64,000 nt of DNA from Rothia sp035916755 (GCF_035916755.1 NZ_JAYWIX010000002.1:248001-312000); one strand, 5' to 3'. Numbered from the stretch's first letter, positions 1 to 14,241 are shown. Made by a program: numbers and translations. Notes: generated from the letters alone by a model not told the origin.

Positions 1-3000
1 TTCGGCAAATTCTTCACCAAGTGGGACGAAACCGACGACGGCCGCGCAGCCTTCCTCAAGGGTGGTCGCGCAGGCGATGTTTTCTACCGCAACCGCTGGA
101 GCCATGACAAGGTCGTCCGCTCCACCCACGGCGTTAACTGCACCGGCTCATGCTCCTGGCAGGTCTTCGTCAAAGACGGTGTGATCACTTGGGAGGCTCA
201 GGCCACCGACTATCCCACCGTCGGCCCCGACCGCCCCGAATACGAACCCCGCGGCTGCCCCCGCGGCGCAGCCTTCTCCTGGTATACCTACTCACCCACC
301 CGCGTGAAGTACCCCTACATCCGCGGTGTGCTGCTTGAAATGTACCGCGAAGCCCGCGCCCGCCTGGGCGACCCCGTCGAAGCTTGGGCCTCGATCGTCT
401 CTGACCCCGAAAAGCGTTCCCGCTACCTGAGCGCCCGCGGTAAGGGCGGTCTGGTGCGCGGCTCCTGGGCAGAAGCCCTCGAAATGGTGGTCGCAGCCCA
501 GATTCATACCATCAAAACCTACGGGCCCGACCGCAACATCGGTTTCTCACCCATTCCTGCCAAGTCCATGGTCTCCCACGCTTCGGGTGCTCGCTACATC
601 GAGCTCATCGGCGGCGTGATGACCTCCTTCTACGACTGGTACGCTGACCTGCCGGTAGCCTCACCCCAGGTCTTCGGCGACCAGACCGACGTGCGTGAAT
701 CCGGTGACTGGTGGGACGCCACCTACCTGATGATGTGGGGCTCCAACATCCCGGTCACCCGCACCCCCGACGCCCACTGGATGGCCGAGGTACGCTACCG
801 CGGCACCAAGGTTGTCTCCGTCTCGCCCGACTACGCCGATAACACCAAGTTCGCCGACGAATGGCTGCCCGCCCAGGCCGGCACCGACGCCGCCCTTGCT
901 ATGGCTATGGGGCACGTAATCCTCAAGGAGAACTTCGTCGACCGCCGCGTTGAGTTCTTCGAGAACTACGTGAGCACCTACACCGACTTCCCCTTCCTGG
1001 TCACCCTAGAGACCCGCGAGGACGGGGTGACGGTTCCGGCTAAGTTCCTCACCGCCGCCAACCTTGCCGAGCACGCCCAGGTGCCCGATGCGTCCTTCAA
1101 GACCGCCCTGCTCAACCGCGAAACCGGCGAGGTCGTGGTGCCCAACGGCTCCCTGGGTCACCGCTACAACGCTGAGGACGAAGGCAAATGGAACCTGGAC
1201 CTACAGGGCGTCAAGCCTGCCCTGTCCATCCTTGATCTGCCGACCGGTGCCGAGCGCGCCGTCGAGATCCAGATGCCCGCCTTCGACGAGCCCTCGGGCC
1301 GCGGCAAGATTATTACCCGCGGCGTACCCACCATCACCGTTGAGGGTAAGACTGTCACCACCGTCTTTGACCTCATGCTGGCCCAGTACGGTATCGGCCG
1401 CCCCGGCCTGCCCGGTCACTGGGCTACCAGCTTCGACGACGCGGACACCCAGTACACCCCGGCCTGGCAGGAAGCCATTACCTCTGTACCCGCCGAGGCC
1501 GTGATTCGCACCGCCCGCGAGTTCGCCCAGAACTCCATCGATTCGGGTGGCCGCACCATGATTATCATGGGTGCCGGTATCTGCCAGTGGTACCACGGCG
1601 ACACCACCTACCGCGCGATTCTAGCCCTGCTCATGATGTGCGGCGCCGAAGGCCGCAACGGCGGCGGCTGGGCCCACTACGTCGGTCAGGAAAAGGCCCG
1701 CCCCATCACGGGCTGGTCCCACATGGCCAACGCCCTGGACTGGATTCGCCCGCCGCGTACCCAGGCCGGTACCGCCTTCTGGTACATGCACACCGACCAG
1801 TTCCGCTCCGACGGCCGTACCACCGACTCTCTGCAATCGCCCCTGGCCAAGGGGGATTTGCGCGGGGTGCACACCGCCGACGTGCTGGCCCGCTCCGTGC
1901 GCATGGGCTGGATGCCCTTCTACCCCCAGTTCCCCGAAAACTCCCTGGATTTGGCGGACGCCGGTGCCGCAGCGGTTGCCGCTGGCACCGCCGAGTCCCC
2001 GGCAGACTACGTTGCCCAGCGCCTGAACTCGGGCGACCTGGACTTCTCGGTAGAGGACGTAGATAACCCGGTCAACTGGCCCCGCACCCTGGTGCTGTGG
2101 CGCAACAACCTGCTGGGCTCGTCCGCCAAGGGCGAGGAATACTTCCTCAAGCACCTGCTGGGCACCCACAACTCGGTCATGGGTAAGGACGCCGAAGACT
2201 TCAAGCCCGCCGAGGTCAAGTGGGCCCAGAATGCGCCCGAAGGCAAGCTGGACCTGCTGGTGACCACCGACTATCGCATGACGTCCTCAACCCTGCTGTC
2301 GGACATCGTCTTCCCCGCCGCCACCTGGTACGAGAAGCACGATATCTCTTCCACCGATATGCACCCCTACATTCACGCCTTCTCCCCGGCCATTAACCCG
2401 CCCTGGGAGACCAAGACCGACCACCAGGTCTTCAAGGAACTGGCCTACCTCTTCTCCAAGTGGGCAGCCAAGCACCTGGGCAAGCGCAGCGACCTGGTAT
2501 CCGTGCCCCTGCAGCACGATACCCCCGGTCAGCTGGCCCAGCCCGGCGGCCACGCCCCGGACTGGAAGAACCAGGGCATCGCCGGTATCCCGGGCAAGAA
2601 TATGCCCATCTTCACCGTGGTGGAGCGCGACTACCCGGCTATCTACGACATGTACACCTCGGTTGGCCCCCTGCTCTCCAAGCTGGGCACCACCACCAAG
2701 TTTGTGACCGTGGACGTCAACGAGCAGCTGGCCCAGCTGGCTGAGGAACACGGCGTCATGGGTAGCGGTAAGGGCGCTGGTCTGCCGGCCCTTGATACCG
2801 ACATTAAGCTGGCCGACACCATCCTGGCTCTTTCGGGTACCTCCAACGGTCCCGTTGCTCTCAAGGGCTTCAAGGCCCTGGAGAAGCGCGTGGGCAAGAC
2901 AATGCACCACCTTGCCGAGGGCAACGAAGAAAAGCGTATTAAGTTCCGCGATACCCAGGACCGGCCCTGCCCCGTCTTTACCTCACCCGAATGGTCAGGC

Positions 3001-3660
3001 TCAGAGACCGGCGGACGCCGCTACGCCCCCTTCACCCTCAACATCGAACAGCTCAAGCCCTTCCACACCCTCACCGGTCGTATGCACTTCTTCCTCGACC
3101 ACGACTGGATGAGCGAGATGGGCGAGCAGCTGCCGGTCTACCGTCCGCCGCTCGATATGCACAACCTCTTCGGTGAACCCGAAATCGGTGAAACCGGGGA
3201 CCTGTCGGTTGCCGTGCGCTACGTGACGGTACACAACAAGTGGGCTATCCACTCCTCCTACCACGACAACCTCTACATGCAGACCCTCTCCCGCGGTGGT
3301 ACCCACGCCTGGATGAGTCCTCAGGATGCCGCCAAAATCGGGGTCAAGGACCACGACTGGATTGAGTGCGAGAACGCCAACGGCGTCTTCGTGGGCCGCG
3401 CGGTGGTCTCCCACCGTATGCCCGAAGGTGTGGTCTACGTGCACCACGCTCAGGAGCGCCTGGTCAACATCCCCAAGTCAGAGGTGTCGGGCAAGCGAGG
3501 CGGCATTCATAACTCCGTCACCCGCATCATGGTCAAACCCACCCACCTGATCGGTGGCTACGCCCACCAGGCCTACGCCTTCAACTACCTGGGACCCACC
3601 GGTAACCAGCGAGATATCGTTTCAAGAATTCGCCGCCGCAAGCAGGAGGTAACCTACTAA
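1..3660 (+). CDS. narG: Respiratory nitrate reductase alpha subunit NarG (5' end missing)
   Basis: Catalytic subunit of membrane-bound nitrate reductase, reducing nitrate to nitrite at a molybdenum bis-MGD centre on the cytoplasmic face. The frame is open from base 1, so the gene starts upstream of the window; the ATG at 181 is internal. Just before that ATG lies HGVNCTGSCSW, which carries the His and Cys ligands of the N-terminal [4Fe-4S] cluster, and the next cluster Cys is in EPRGCPRG (about base 250). The C-terminal molybdopterin-binding part is complete and ends at TAA 3658-3660. It overlaps the narH start by one base, so narGHJI should be co-transcribed and translationally coupled. About 1219 residues are visible of a family length near 1230-1250, so only a short N-terminal piece is missing. 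Confidence 0.97.
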   Translation, partial: FGKFFTKWDETDDGRAAFLKGGRAGDVFYRNRWSHDKVVRSTHGVNCTGSCSWQVFVKDGVITWEAQATDYPTVGPDRPEYEPRGCPRGAAFSWYTYSPTRVKYPYIRGVLLEMYREARARLGDPVEAWASIVSDPEKRSRYLSARGKGGLVRGSWAEALEMVVAAQIHTIKTYGPDRNIGFSPIPAKSMVSHASGARYIELIGGVMTSFYDWYADLPVASPQVFGDQTDVRESGDWWDATYLMMWGSNIPVTRTPDAHWMAEVRYRGTKVVSVSPDYADNTKFADEWLPAQAGTDAALAMAMGHVILKENFVDRRVEFFENYVSTYTDFPFLVTLETREDGVTVPAKFLTAANLAEHAQVPDASFKTALLNRETGEVVVPNGSLGHRYNAEDEGKWNLDLQGVKPALSILDLPTGAERAVEIQMPAFDEPSGRGKIITRGVPTITVEGKTVTTVFDLMLAQYGIGRPGLPGHWATSFDDADTQYTPAWQEAITSVPAEAVIRTAREFAQNSIDSGGRTMIIMGAGICQWYHGDTTYRAILALLMMCGAEGRNGGGWAHYVGQEKARPITGWSHMANALDWIRPPRTQAGTAFWYMHTDQFRSDGRTTDSLQSPLAKGDLRGVHTADVLARSVRMGWMPFYPQFPENSLDLADAGAAAVAAGTAESPADYVAQRLNSGDLDFSVEDVDNPVNWPRTLVLWRNNLLGSSAKGEEYFLKHLLGTHNSVMGKDAEDFKPAEVKWAQNAPEGKLDLLVTTDYRMTSSTLLSDIVFPAATWYEKHDISSTDMHPYIHAFSPAINPPWETKTDHQVFKELAYLFSKWAAKHLGKRSDLVSVPLQHDTPGQLAQPGGHAPDWKNQGIAGIPGKNMPIFTVVERDYPAIYDMYTSVGPLLSKLGTTTKFVTVDVNEQLAQLAEEHGVMGSGKGAGLPALDTDIKLADTILALSGTSNGPVALKGFKALEKRVGKTMHHLAEGNEEKRIKFRDTQDRPCPVFTSPEWSGSETGGRRYAPFTLNIEQLKPFHTLTGRMHFFLDHDWMSEMGEQLPVYRPPLDMHNLFGEPEIGETGDLSVAVRYVTVHNKWAIHSSYHDNLYMQTLSRGGTHAWMSPQDAAKIGVKDHDWIECENANGVFVGRAVVSHRMPEGVVYVHHAQERLVNIPKSEVSGKRGGIHNSVTRIMVKPTHLIGGYAHQAYAFNYLGPTGNQRDIVSRIRRRKQEVTY

Positions 3661-5294
3661 TGCGCGTCATGGCACAAGTTTCAATGATCATGGCCCTCGA
3701 CAAGTGCCTGGGCTGCCACACCTGCTCCGTCACCTGTAAGCAGGCCTGGACCAACCGAGCCGGAACCGAATACGTCTGGTTCAACAACGTCGAAACCCGC
3801 CCCGGCCAGGGCTACCCCCGCCGTTACGAGGACCAGGAAAAGTGGAAGGGCGGCTGGGTGCTGAACAAGCGCGGACGCCTAGAGCTCAAGAGCGGTAACC
3901 GCTTCAAGAAGCTCTTTACCCTCTTTGCCTCCCCGGTTCAGCCCGAGCTCTCGGACTACTACGAACCATGGACCTACGACTACGAGAACCTCACCAGCGC
4001 GCCCCTGGGCGATGACTTTCCCACCGCGCGTCCCAAATCCCTGATTACCGGTGAAGATACCTCCATCGAGTGGGGCCCCAACTGGGACGATAACCTGGGC
4101 GGCGCCCACGAATCCGGCCACCTCGACCCCCTGGTTGAAAAAGTGCGCCAGCAGTCAGAAGAGAAGATTAAGTTCGAGTTCGAACGCACCTTCATGTTCT
4201 ACCTGCCCCGCATCTGCGAGCACTGCCTCAACCCCTCCTGCATGGCGTCCTGCCCCTCCGGCGCTATCTACAAGCGCGAAGAGGACGGCATCGTGCTGGT
4301 CGACCAGAACCAGTGCCGCGGCTGGCGCCAGTGCATTACCGGCTGCCCCTACAAGAAGATCTACTTCAACCACAAGAGCGGCAAAGCCGAAAAATGTACC
4401 TTCTGCTACCCCCGCATCGAACATGGTATTCCCACCGTCTGCGCCGAAACCTGCGTGGGCCGTATGCGCTACATCGGCATCTTCCTCTACGACGCCGACC
4501 GCGTCACCGAAGCCGCCTCTGTGCCCGATGAAAAGCAGCTCTACCAGGCCCAGCTCGACATCATGCTCGATCCTTTCGACCCCGAGGTGATTCGCGAGGC
4601 AACCAAGCAGGGTATTCCTGACTCCTGGATTACCGCAGCCCAGAAGTCCCCGGTCTACAAGCTGGCCAAGGAATGGAAGATCGCTCTTCCCCTGCACCCC
4701 GAATACCGCACCATGCCCATGGTCTGGTACGTCCCGCCGCTCTCACCCATCATCGACCTGCTCAAGGAACAAGGCCACGACGCAGAGTCCCAGGCCAACC
4801 TCTTCGGAGCCATCGACTCCCTGCGCATCCCCGTTGAATACCTGGCAGAACTCTTTACCGCCGGCGACACCACCATCGTGGTCAACGTCCTCAAAAAGCT
4901 GGCCGCTATGCGCGCCTACATGCGAGACATCACCCTCGGTGGTGTCGGCAACGAAGACATCGCCCGCGAAGTCGGTATGACCGGTGCTGAAATGTACGAG
5001 ATGTACCGCCTCATGGCCATCTCCAAGTACGAAGAACGCTACGTCATTCCACCCGCCCACCTCGAAGACGCCCACAATCTCGAAGAAATCGGCTGCTCCC
5101 TCGACACCGACGGCGGCCCCGGCATGCTCTACGACGGTGCCTTCACCGACCCCGGTGACCGCCCCGTCCCCGTCTCAGCAGGATCCTACGCCAACGCCGC
5201 CCGCGCCGACGGCAAGGTCGACATCTTCATGTGGGACGGTAAAACCCGCCCCGACTCCCTCTTCCCCGACACCTCCGGAAGCAAGAAGGTCTAG
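3660..5294 (+). CDS. narH: Respiratory nitrate reductase beta subunit NarH
   Basis: Iron-sulfur electron-transfer subunit carrying electrons from NarI haem to NarG. The 544-residue protein has four Cys groups typical of NarH: CLGCHTCSVTC near the N-terminus, CEHCLNPSCMASC, CRGWRQCITGC and CTFCYPR followed by CAETC. The Trp in CRGWRQC is the usual substitution that gives a [3Fe-4S] cluster instead of [4Fe-4S]. The ATG at 3660 overlaps the narG stop by one base. A second Met four codons in (MRVMAQVSM) is an alternative start and makes little difference. Confidence 0.97.
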   Translation: MRVMAQVSMIMALDKCLGCHTCSVTCKQAWTNRAGTEYVWFNNVETRPGQGYPRRYEDQEKWKGGWVLNKRGRLELKSGNRFKKLFTLFASPVQPELSDYYEPWTYDYENLTSAPLGDDFPTARPKSLITGEDTSIEWGPNWDDNLGGAHESGHLDPLVEKVRQQSEEKIKFEFERTFMFYLPRICEHCLNPSCMASCPSGAIYKREEDGIVLVDQNQCRGWRQCITGCPYKKIYFNHKSGKAEKCTFCYPRIEHGIPTVCAETCVGRMRYIGIFLYDADRVTEAASVPDEKQLYQAQLDIMLDPFDPEVIREATKQGIPDSWITAAQKSPVYKLAKEWKIALPLHPEYRTMPMVWYVPPLSPIIDLLKEQGHDAESQANLFGAIDSLRIPVEYLAELFTAGDTTIVVNVLKKLAAMRAYMRDITLGGVGNEDIAREVGMTGAEMYEMYRLMAISKYEERYVIPPAHLEDAHNLEEIGCSLDTDGGPGMLYDGAFTDPGDRPVPVSAGSYANAARADGKVDIFMWDGKTRPDSLFPDTSGSKKV

Positions 5295-5296
5295 CC

Positions 5297-6085
5297 GTGG
5301 CAGGATTCTTCTCCAAACTCCTCAAACGCAACGAGAACGAGGTAGAACCGGCCACCCCGCCCTCGGGCGACCCTTTCGATATGGACTGGGGAAGCGGCCA
5401 ACCCGCCGACGCCGTGGTCTACCAGCTCACCAGCGTCCTCATGCGCTACCCCAGCGAAGAAACCCGCGCCCTGCTGCCCGAACTCACCGCGCTTGCCCAA
5501 GAAACCGGTAATGACTACTTAATGCGCGGTGTAGCCCGCATCAAGACCTGGTACGAGGCAACCGAGCTTGACACCATGCAGGCTGAATATGTGCAGGAAT
5601 ACGACCTGTCGCGTCGCCACGCTTTCCACCTGTCCTACTGGACCGAGGGCGACACCCGCCGCCGCGGCGAGGCCCTGGCCCGTTTCAAGCAGATGTACCG
5701 CGACTCCGGCATGGTCACCACCCTGCACGGGGAACTGCCGGACTACCTGCCCATGGTTCTCGAGTTCACCGCCCTGGTGGACGCCCGGGCCGGGCGGGCA
5801 GCGCTTCAGGCCTACCGGCCCTCCCTGGAACTTCTTCGCCTGGCCCTGCGCGATGACAACCTGCCCTACTATGAGCTGATTGAGGCGGTCTGCCAGACCC
5901 TGCCCGGAGTTTCCCCAGAAACTCAGGCGGACGTGCAAAAACTGGTCACCGCAGGCCCGCCCGCAGAAGCCGTCGGCCTGGCCTTGGCCCCCGGCGACCC
6001 CCGCCTGCTACCCCTTTTGCTGCCCCACGAACAGACACCCGGCGCCACCATCGGTGCCGACCACAAGAACGGAGCCCACCTGTGA
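5297..6085 (+). CDS. narJ: Nitrate reductase assembly chaperone NarJ
   Basis: Cytoplasmic chaperone that helps insert the molybdenum cofactor and assemble the NarGH complex before it docks on NarI; it is not part of the final enzyme. The protein has 262 residues, with a GTG start two bases after the narH stop. It contains the NarJ/DmsD-type helical core, including the stretch DLSRRHAFHLSYW near residue 100. The tail is proline- and leucine-rich. It overlaps narI by four bases (GTGA). Position and sequence agree, so the assignment is secure although such chaperones diverge quickly. Confidence 0.93.
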   Translation: MAGFFSKLLKRNENEVEPATPPSGDPFDMDWGSGQPADAVVYQLTSVLMRYPSEETRALLPELTALAQETGNDYLMRGVARIKTWYEATELDTMQAEYVQEYDLSRRHAFHLSYWTEGDTRRRGEALARFKQMYRDSGMVTTLHGELPDYLPMVLEFTALVDARAGRAALQAYRPSLELLRLALRDDNLPYYELIEAVCQTLPGVSPETQADVQKLVTAGPPAEAVGLALAPGDPRLLPLLLPHEQTPGATIGADHKNGAHL

Positions 6086-6870
6086 CCACCACAGTCAACG
6101 CCCTCGACTTCTTCCTCTGGGGCATCTTCCCCTACATCACCCTCGCCATCGTCATCGGCGGTACCATCTGGCGCTACAAAACCGACCAGTTCGGCTGGAC
6201 CACCCGCTCCTCCCAGATGTACGAATCCCGCCTGCTACGCATCGCCTCGCCCATGTTCCACTACGGCATCCTAGTCGTGCTCGTAGGCCACATCGTTGGC
6301 CTCGTCATCCCCAAATCCTGGACCGACGCCGTTGGCATCTCGGAGCACTTCTACCACATCAACGCCCTGGTACTGGGCTCCATCGCAGCGGTCGCCACCC
6401 TCATCGGCCTCTTCGCCATGATCTACCGTCGCCGCACCTCCGCCACCGTCTTCCGCGCCACCACCTGGAACGACAAGATGATGTACGTGGCCCTCACCAG
6501 CGCCATCGTCCTCGGCTCAGTAGCAACCCTCTTCAACGCTATGGAAATTGAAGGGCACCACAACTACCGCGAAACCGTCTCGGTCTGGTTCCGTTCCCTC
6601 TTCTACTTCCAGCCCAACGTCGAGGCCATGGCGAGCGCCACCACCTCCTTCCATATCCACGTCATCGTGGCCATGATCCTCTTCTGTCTCTGGCCCTTCA
6701 CCCGCCTGGTGCACGCCTTCACCGCGCCCCTGCACTACATCTTCCGGCCCTACATCGTCTACCGCTCACGGGGCAAGCGTAACCACGCCCGCGGCTGGTC
6801 GCCGGTAGGCACCGCAGACTCCGTGAATAAGGACGCCCGCACGGTCGAGCGCCAGCACCACCACCACTAA
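6082..6870 (+). CDS. narI: Respiratory nitrate reductase gamma subunit NarI
   Basis: Membrane cytochrome b subunit that oxidises menaquinol and passes electrons to NarH. The 262 residues contain about five hydrophobic helices. Candidate haem-ligand His residues lie in MFHYGILVVLVGHIVG (first pair) and in SFHIHVIVAM and RLVHAF (second group). The GTG start overlaps narJ by four bases. The protein ends in a natural run of His residues (RQHHHH); such a tail is not needed for function in the family and may be incidental. Last gene of the narGHJI set, ten bases before narK. Confidence 0.96.
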   Translation: MTTTVNALDFFLWGIFPYITLAIVIGGTIWRYKTDQFGWTTRSSQMYESRLLRIASPMFHYGILVVLVGHIVGLVIPKSWTDAVGISEHFYHINALVLGSIAAVATLIGLFAMIYRRRTSATVFRATTWNDKMMYVALTSAIVLGSVATLFNAMEIEGHHNYRETVSVWFRSLFYFQPNVEAMASATTSFHIHVIVAMILFCLWPFTRLVHAFTAPLHYIFRPYIVYRSRGKRNHARGWSPVGTADSVNKDARTVERQHHHH

Positions 6871-6880
6871 GGAAAACACC

Positions 6881-8101
6881 ATGTCTACTACGGCTGTTGC
6901 TGCGAAAGATCCGCAGCTTGCTGGCCAGTTCAAGTACGTCATTATGGCGGCCCTGGCCTCCATGATTGGCTTCTGGGGCTGGACCATGATTGGCCCCCTG
7001 GCCAAGTACTACACCGAAACCTACGGTCTGACCGAGGGGCAGCGCTCCCTGCTCATTGCCACCCCGGTGATCGTTGGGTCCCTGGCCCGTATTCCGGTGG
7101 GTGCTCTGACCGACCGCTTCGGTGGGCGCATTATGTTCACCATCATGCTGACTCTGACCGGATTCATGGTGCTCGTTACCGGCCTGGTGGGGCAGATGGG
7201 TAACTTCTCCCTGCTGCTGGTGGCAGCCTTCTTCCTGGGTATTGGCGGTTCTATCTTCGCGGTGGGCATCCCCTTCGCTGCGGCCTGGTTTGAACCCCAC
7301 CGCAAGGGCCTAGCCACCGGTATTTTCGGCATGGGTATGGTCGGTACCGCCTGCGCTGCCTTCTTTAACCCCCGTATGCTGGCTGCCTTCGGCTACTTTC
7401 CCACCCACGTCATTATGAGCTGCGTCGCCCTGACCTACGCCGTCATCGTCTGGCTCTTTATCCGTGACTCACCCGTTATGAAGGCCCGCACCCCCGAGCC
7501 AGTTCTACCCAAGATTCTGGCTGTGTCTAAGAAGCTGGTCACCTGGCAGCTCTGCTTCATCTACGCTGTGGTCTTCGGTGCCTTCGTAGCTTTCTCGAAC
7601 TTCCTCTCTACCTACATGCAGAACATCTACGGCTACGAGGCCGTTGCCGGCGGTACTTTTGCGGCAATGTTCGCGGCCTGCGCCGTGCTGGCCCGCCCCT
7701 TCGGCGGGGTCGCAGCCGATAAGTTCGGCGGCAAGCTCACCACCCTCATCGTTTTCGTTGCTATGACCGTGCTGGCCATCTGCATCGCCTTTGAGCCTGA
7801 GAGCACCACCGTGAACACCCTGATTCACGTGGTCATGGCTCTCTTTGTGGGCTTCGGTACCGGCACCATCTACGGCTGGCTGGGCAAGGTCGTTCGCCCG
7901 CAGGACACCGGCACCGTATCGGGCCTGGTCTCGGCAGCCGGTGGCCTGGGCGGCTACTTCCCGCCCCTAATCATGGGCGCTGCCTACACCGCCTTCGGCA
8001 ACTATTTCTGGGGCGTGCTGGCTCTGGCTTCTACCTGCGTGATTTCTATTCTGGTTTCCCTCTGGATGGCCTCAGACAAGAAGCCTGCCCGCGCCGCCTA
8101 A
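6881..8101 (+). CDS. narK: Nitrate/nitrite transporter NarK (MFS, NNP family)
   Basis: Major-facilitator permease that imports nitrate and/or exports nitrite to support nitrate respiration. The 406 residues form about twelve membrane segments. The two Gly-rich NNP signatures are visible as GIGGSIFAVGIPFAAAWF in the first half and GFGTGTIYGWLGKVV in the second. The RIPVGALTDRFGGR loop is the typical MFS motif between helices 2 and 3. A good ribosome site (AAGGAAAAC) precedes the ATG, and the gene lies ten bases after narI, so it is probably the last gene of the same operon. The sequence alone does not settle uniport versus nitrate/nitrite exchange. Confidence 0.93.
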   Translation: MSTTAVAAKDPQLAGQFKYVIMAALASMIGFWGWTMIGPLAKYYTETYGLTEGQRSLLIATPVIVGSLARIPVGALTDRFGGRIMFTIMLTLTGFMVLVTGLVGQMGNFSLLLVAAFFLGIGGSIFAVGIPFAAAWFEPHRKGLATGIFGMGMVGTACAAFFNPRMLAAFGYFPTHVIMSCVALTYAVIVWLFIRDSPVMKARTPEPVLPKILAVSKKLVTWQLCFIYAVVFGAFVAFSNFLSTYMQNIYGYEAVAGGTFAAMFAACAVLARPFGGVAADKFGGKLTTLIVFVAMTVLAICIAFEPESTTVNTLIHVVMALFVGFGTGTIYGWLGKVVRPQDTGTVSGLVSAAGGLGGYFPPLIMGAAYTAFGNYFWGVLALASTCVISILVSLWMASDKKPARAA

Positions 8102-8143
8102 GCTCGGCTTGGCACTCCCCGTTCAGGGAGATTTCCGGACGCC

Positions 8144-8183
8144 CGCGCCCCGCTTTCCTGCCCTTGGGCAGGGGCGGGGCGCG
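8144..8183 (+). terminator. Hairpin terminator after narK
   Basis: Two stacked perfect stems: CGCGCCCCG (8144-8152) with CGGGGCGCG (8175-8183), and inside it CCTGCCC (8157-8163) with GGGCAGG (8166-8172). There is no clear T run afterwards, which is common for terminators in G+C-rich actinobacteria. It separates the nar operon from the riboswitch-controlled gcv genes. Confidence 0.65.
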
Positions 8184-8298
8184 GTTGCGTCCGCCCCGTA
8201 AAATCGACTTTTCCACCCCAAAAGTCTCTCGTGTGGTGCTTTGGGTGTAAGGTATGGCACAATAAGGGTTGTTACAACTAAAACGCCGTTACAACTGG

Positions 8299-8516
8299 TG
8301 CGGGAGAGACCGTACATGCTCGAGGTTGAGGGACCACGGGCACCGGCGCCGAAGGAGCAAACCCTCCCCGGGAAACTCTCAGGCACATGTACCGCTCAGT
8401 TAGGCAACTCTGGAGAGGGGCGTTAAACCCCCACCGAAGGGGCAAAATTCGCGCCCGCTACCAAGCGTGATGGGTAGCTGCGAACCAAAACTCTCAGGTT
8501 TTAACAGAGCGGGGAG
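8299..8516 (+). ncRNA. Tandem glycine riboswitch (gcvT RNA, two aptamers)
   Basis: Untranslated leader of gcvP. The first aptamer starts at CGGGAGAGACC (8301) and holds the conserved CCGAAGGAGCAAACC and AACTCTCAGGCA blocks, closing with CTCTGGAGAG near 8416. The second aptamer follows at once, with CACCGAAGGGGCAAA and AACTCTCAGGTTT and a final ACAGAGCGGGGAGGG near 8516. This tandem layout is the hallmark of the glycine riboswitch, which normally switches glycine cleavage genes on when glycine is abundant. The remaining 57 bases before gcvP carry CACCACAGGGCACCCCTGTGGGCAGG, part of which can fold as an expression-platform hairpin. The other possible fold was not worked out. Confidence 0.92.
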
Positions 8517-8573
8517 GGCACCACCACAGGGCACCCCTGTGGGCAGGTTTACCCTCTACCCCTGGAGAGTTTC

Positions 8574-11417
<2,844 letters not shown>

Positions 11418-11438
11418 GGCGAGAAAGGTCTAACCCCT

Positions 11439-12557
11439 ATGTCACCCCAGAAAACTGCCCTCTACCAGGTCCACGCAGACCTGGGCGCCGCCTTCACCGA
11501 CTTCGGCGGCTGGGACATGCCCCTCAAGTACACTAACGACGTTGAAGAGCACAAGGCTGTGCGCTCAGCTGCCGGTCTCTTCGACCTCTCCCACATGGGC
11601 GAATTCCGCGTCACCGGCCCCGACGCCGGTGCCTTCCTGGACTACGCCCTGCTCTCCAACATGTCGATTCTCAAGGTGGGCAAGGCCAAGTACTCCCTGC
11701 TTCTGGCTGAGGACGGCGGCGTCATCGACGACCTGATTACCTACCGCCTGGGCGAAGAAGAGTTCCTGGTCATTCCCAACGCCGCTAACGTGGCAGCCGA
11801 CTACGAGGCCATGAGCGCCCGTACCTCAGGCTTCGACGTGCAGCTGGTGAACGAGACCGACCAGACCTCCCTGGTTGCGGTTCAGGGCCCTACCTCAGAG
11901 GCCATCCTGCTCGACATGGACCCCTCCGACGCCGAGACCATCACCTCCATGGGCTACTACGCAGCTGCCCCCATCCGCTTCGGCGATATTGAGGCCCTGC
12001 TGGCTCGCACCGGCTACACCGGTGAGGACGGCTTCGAAATCTATGTCGCTAACGAGGACGCCGCCAAGCTCTGGGCTCTGGCCGCCGAGCGCGGCGAGAA
12101 GCACGGGGCTATTCCCGCAGGCCTCGCAGCCCGTGACTCCCTGCGCCTTGAAGCCGGTATGCCCCTCTACGGCCACGAACTGGGGCGCGACATTACCCCC
12201 TTCGAGTCGGGCATGGGCAAGCTGGTTGAGATCGCCCTGACCAAGAAGTCCGCCAACTTCGTGGGTAAGGACGCCCTGGTCCAGCTCTCTGAGCAGACCC
12301 CGGCTCGTTCCCTGGTCGGCCTCAAGGCCCAGGGCAAGCGCCCCGGCCGGGCGGGCTCCAAGCTGGTAGACGAGAATGGCACCGAGATCGGTGAGATTAC
12401 TTCGGGTATTCCTTCACCCACCCTGGGCTACCCCGTTGCTATGGCTCTACTGGCCACCGAGCACGCTACCGCAGGTGCGACCGTCAACGTCGATATCCGT
12501 GGTAAGGTTGCTCCCTTCGACATCGTCGAGCTGCCTTTCTACAAGCGCGAGAAATAA
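11439..12557 (+). CDS. gcvT: Aminomethyltransferase, T-protein of glycine cleavage
   Basis: Transfers the aminomethyl carbon from H-protein to tetrahydrofolate, giving 5,10-methylene-THF and ammonia. The 372 residues have the family landmarks: FTDFGGWDMPLKY near the N-terminus, the FDLSHMGEF motif, LLARTGYTGEDGFEIY in the middle and LRLEAGMPLYGHEL near residue 235. The ATG follows GAGAAAGG. It is co-transcribed with gcvP and ends before a strong hairpin. H-protein and lipoamide dehydrogenase must be encoded outside the window. Confidence 0.96.
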   Translation: MSPQKTALYQVHADLGAAFTDFGGWDMPLKYTNDVEEHKAVRSAAGLFDLSHMGEFRVTGPDAGAFLDYALLSNMSILKVGKAKYSLLLAEDGGVIDDLITYRLGEEEFLVIPNAANVAADYEAMSARTSGFDVQLVNETDQTSLVAVQGPTSEAILLDMDPSDAETITSMGYYAAAPIRFGDIEALLARTGYTGEDGFEIYVANEDAAKLWALAAERGEKHGAIPAGLAARDSLRLEAGMPLYGHELGRDITPFESGMGKLVEIALTKKSANFVGKDALVQLSEQTPARSLVGLKAQGKRPGRAGSKLVDENGTEIGEITSGIPSPTLGYPVAMALLATEHATAGATVNVDIRGKVAPFDIVELPFYKREK

Positions 12558-12579
12558 GCCGCTTAGCGCGCCCCTTTTT

Positions 12580-12643
12580 AGAACCCTGTGCTACCGTTAC
12601 CCCGCCACGATCGGTCGGAAGCCGGTTGGTAGCACAGGGTTCT
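12580..12643 (+). terminator. Hairpin terminator after gcvT
   Basis: A perfect 16-base stem, AGAACCCTGTGCTACC at 12580-12595 with its complement at 12628-12643, closes a 32-base loop and is followed by TTCT. It separates the gcvPT transcript from sdaA. The long, partly GC-rich loop is unusual for a simple terminator. Confidence 0.7.
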
Positions 12644-12685
12644 TTCTGACCTAGGACCCCTTGACACCCCGAAGGAATATCACCT

Positions 12686-14203
<1,518 letters not shown>

Positions 14204-14241
14204 CCGGAGTTTGCAAAAGTCGCAGGGATTGGGTATAGACA

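Noticed and set aside
181..3660. narG beginning at the ATG at 181
   Set aside because: The frame is open to base 1 and encodes conserved NarG cluster ligands before that ATG.
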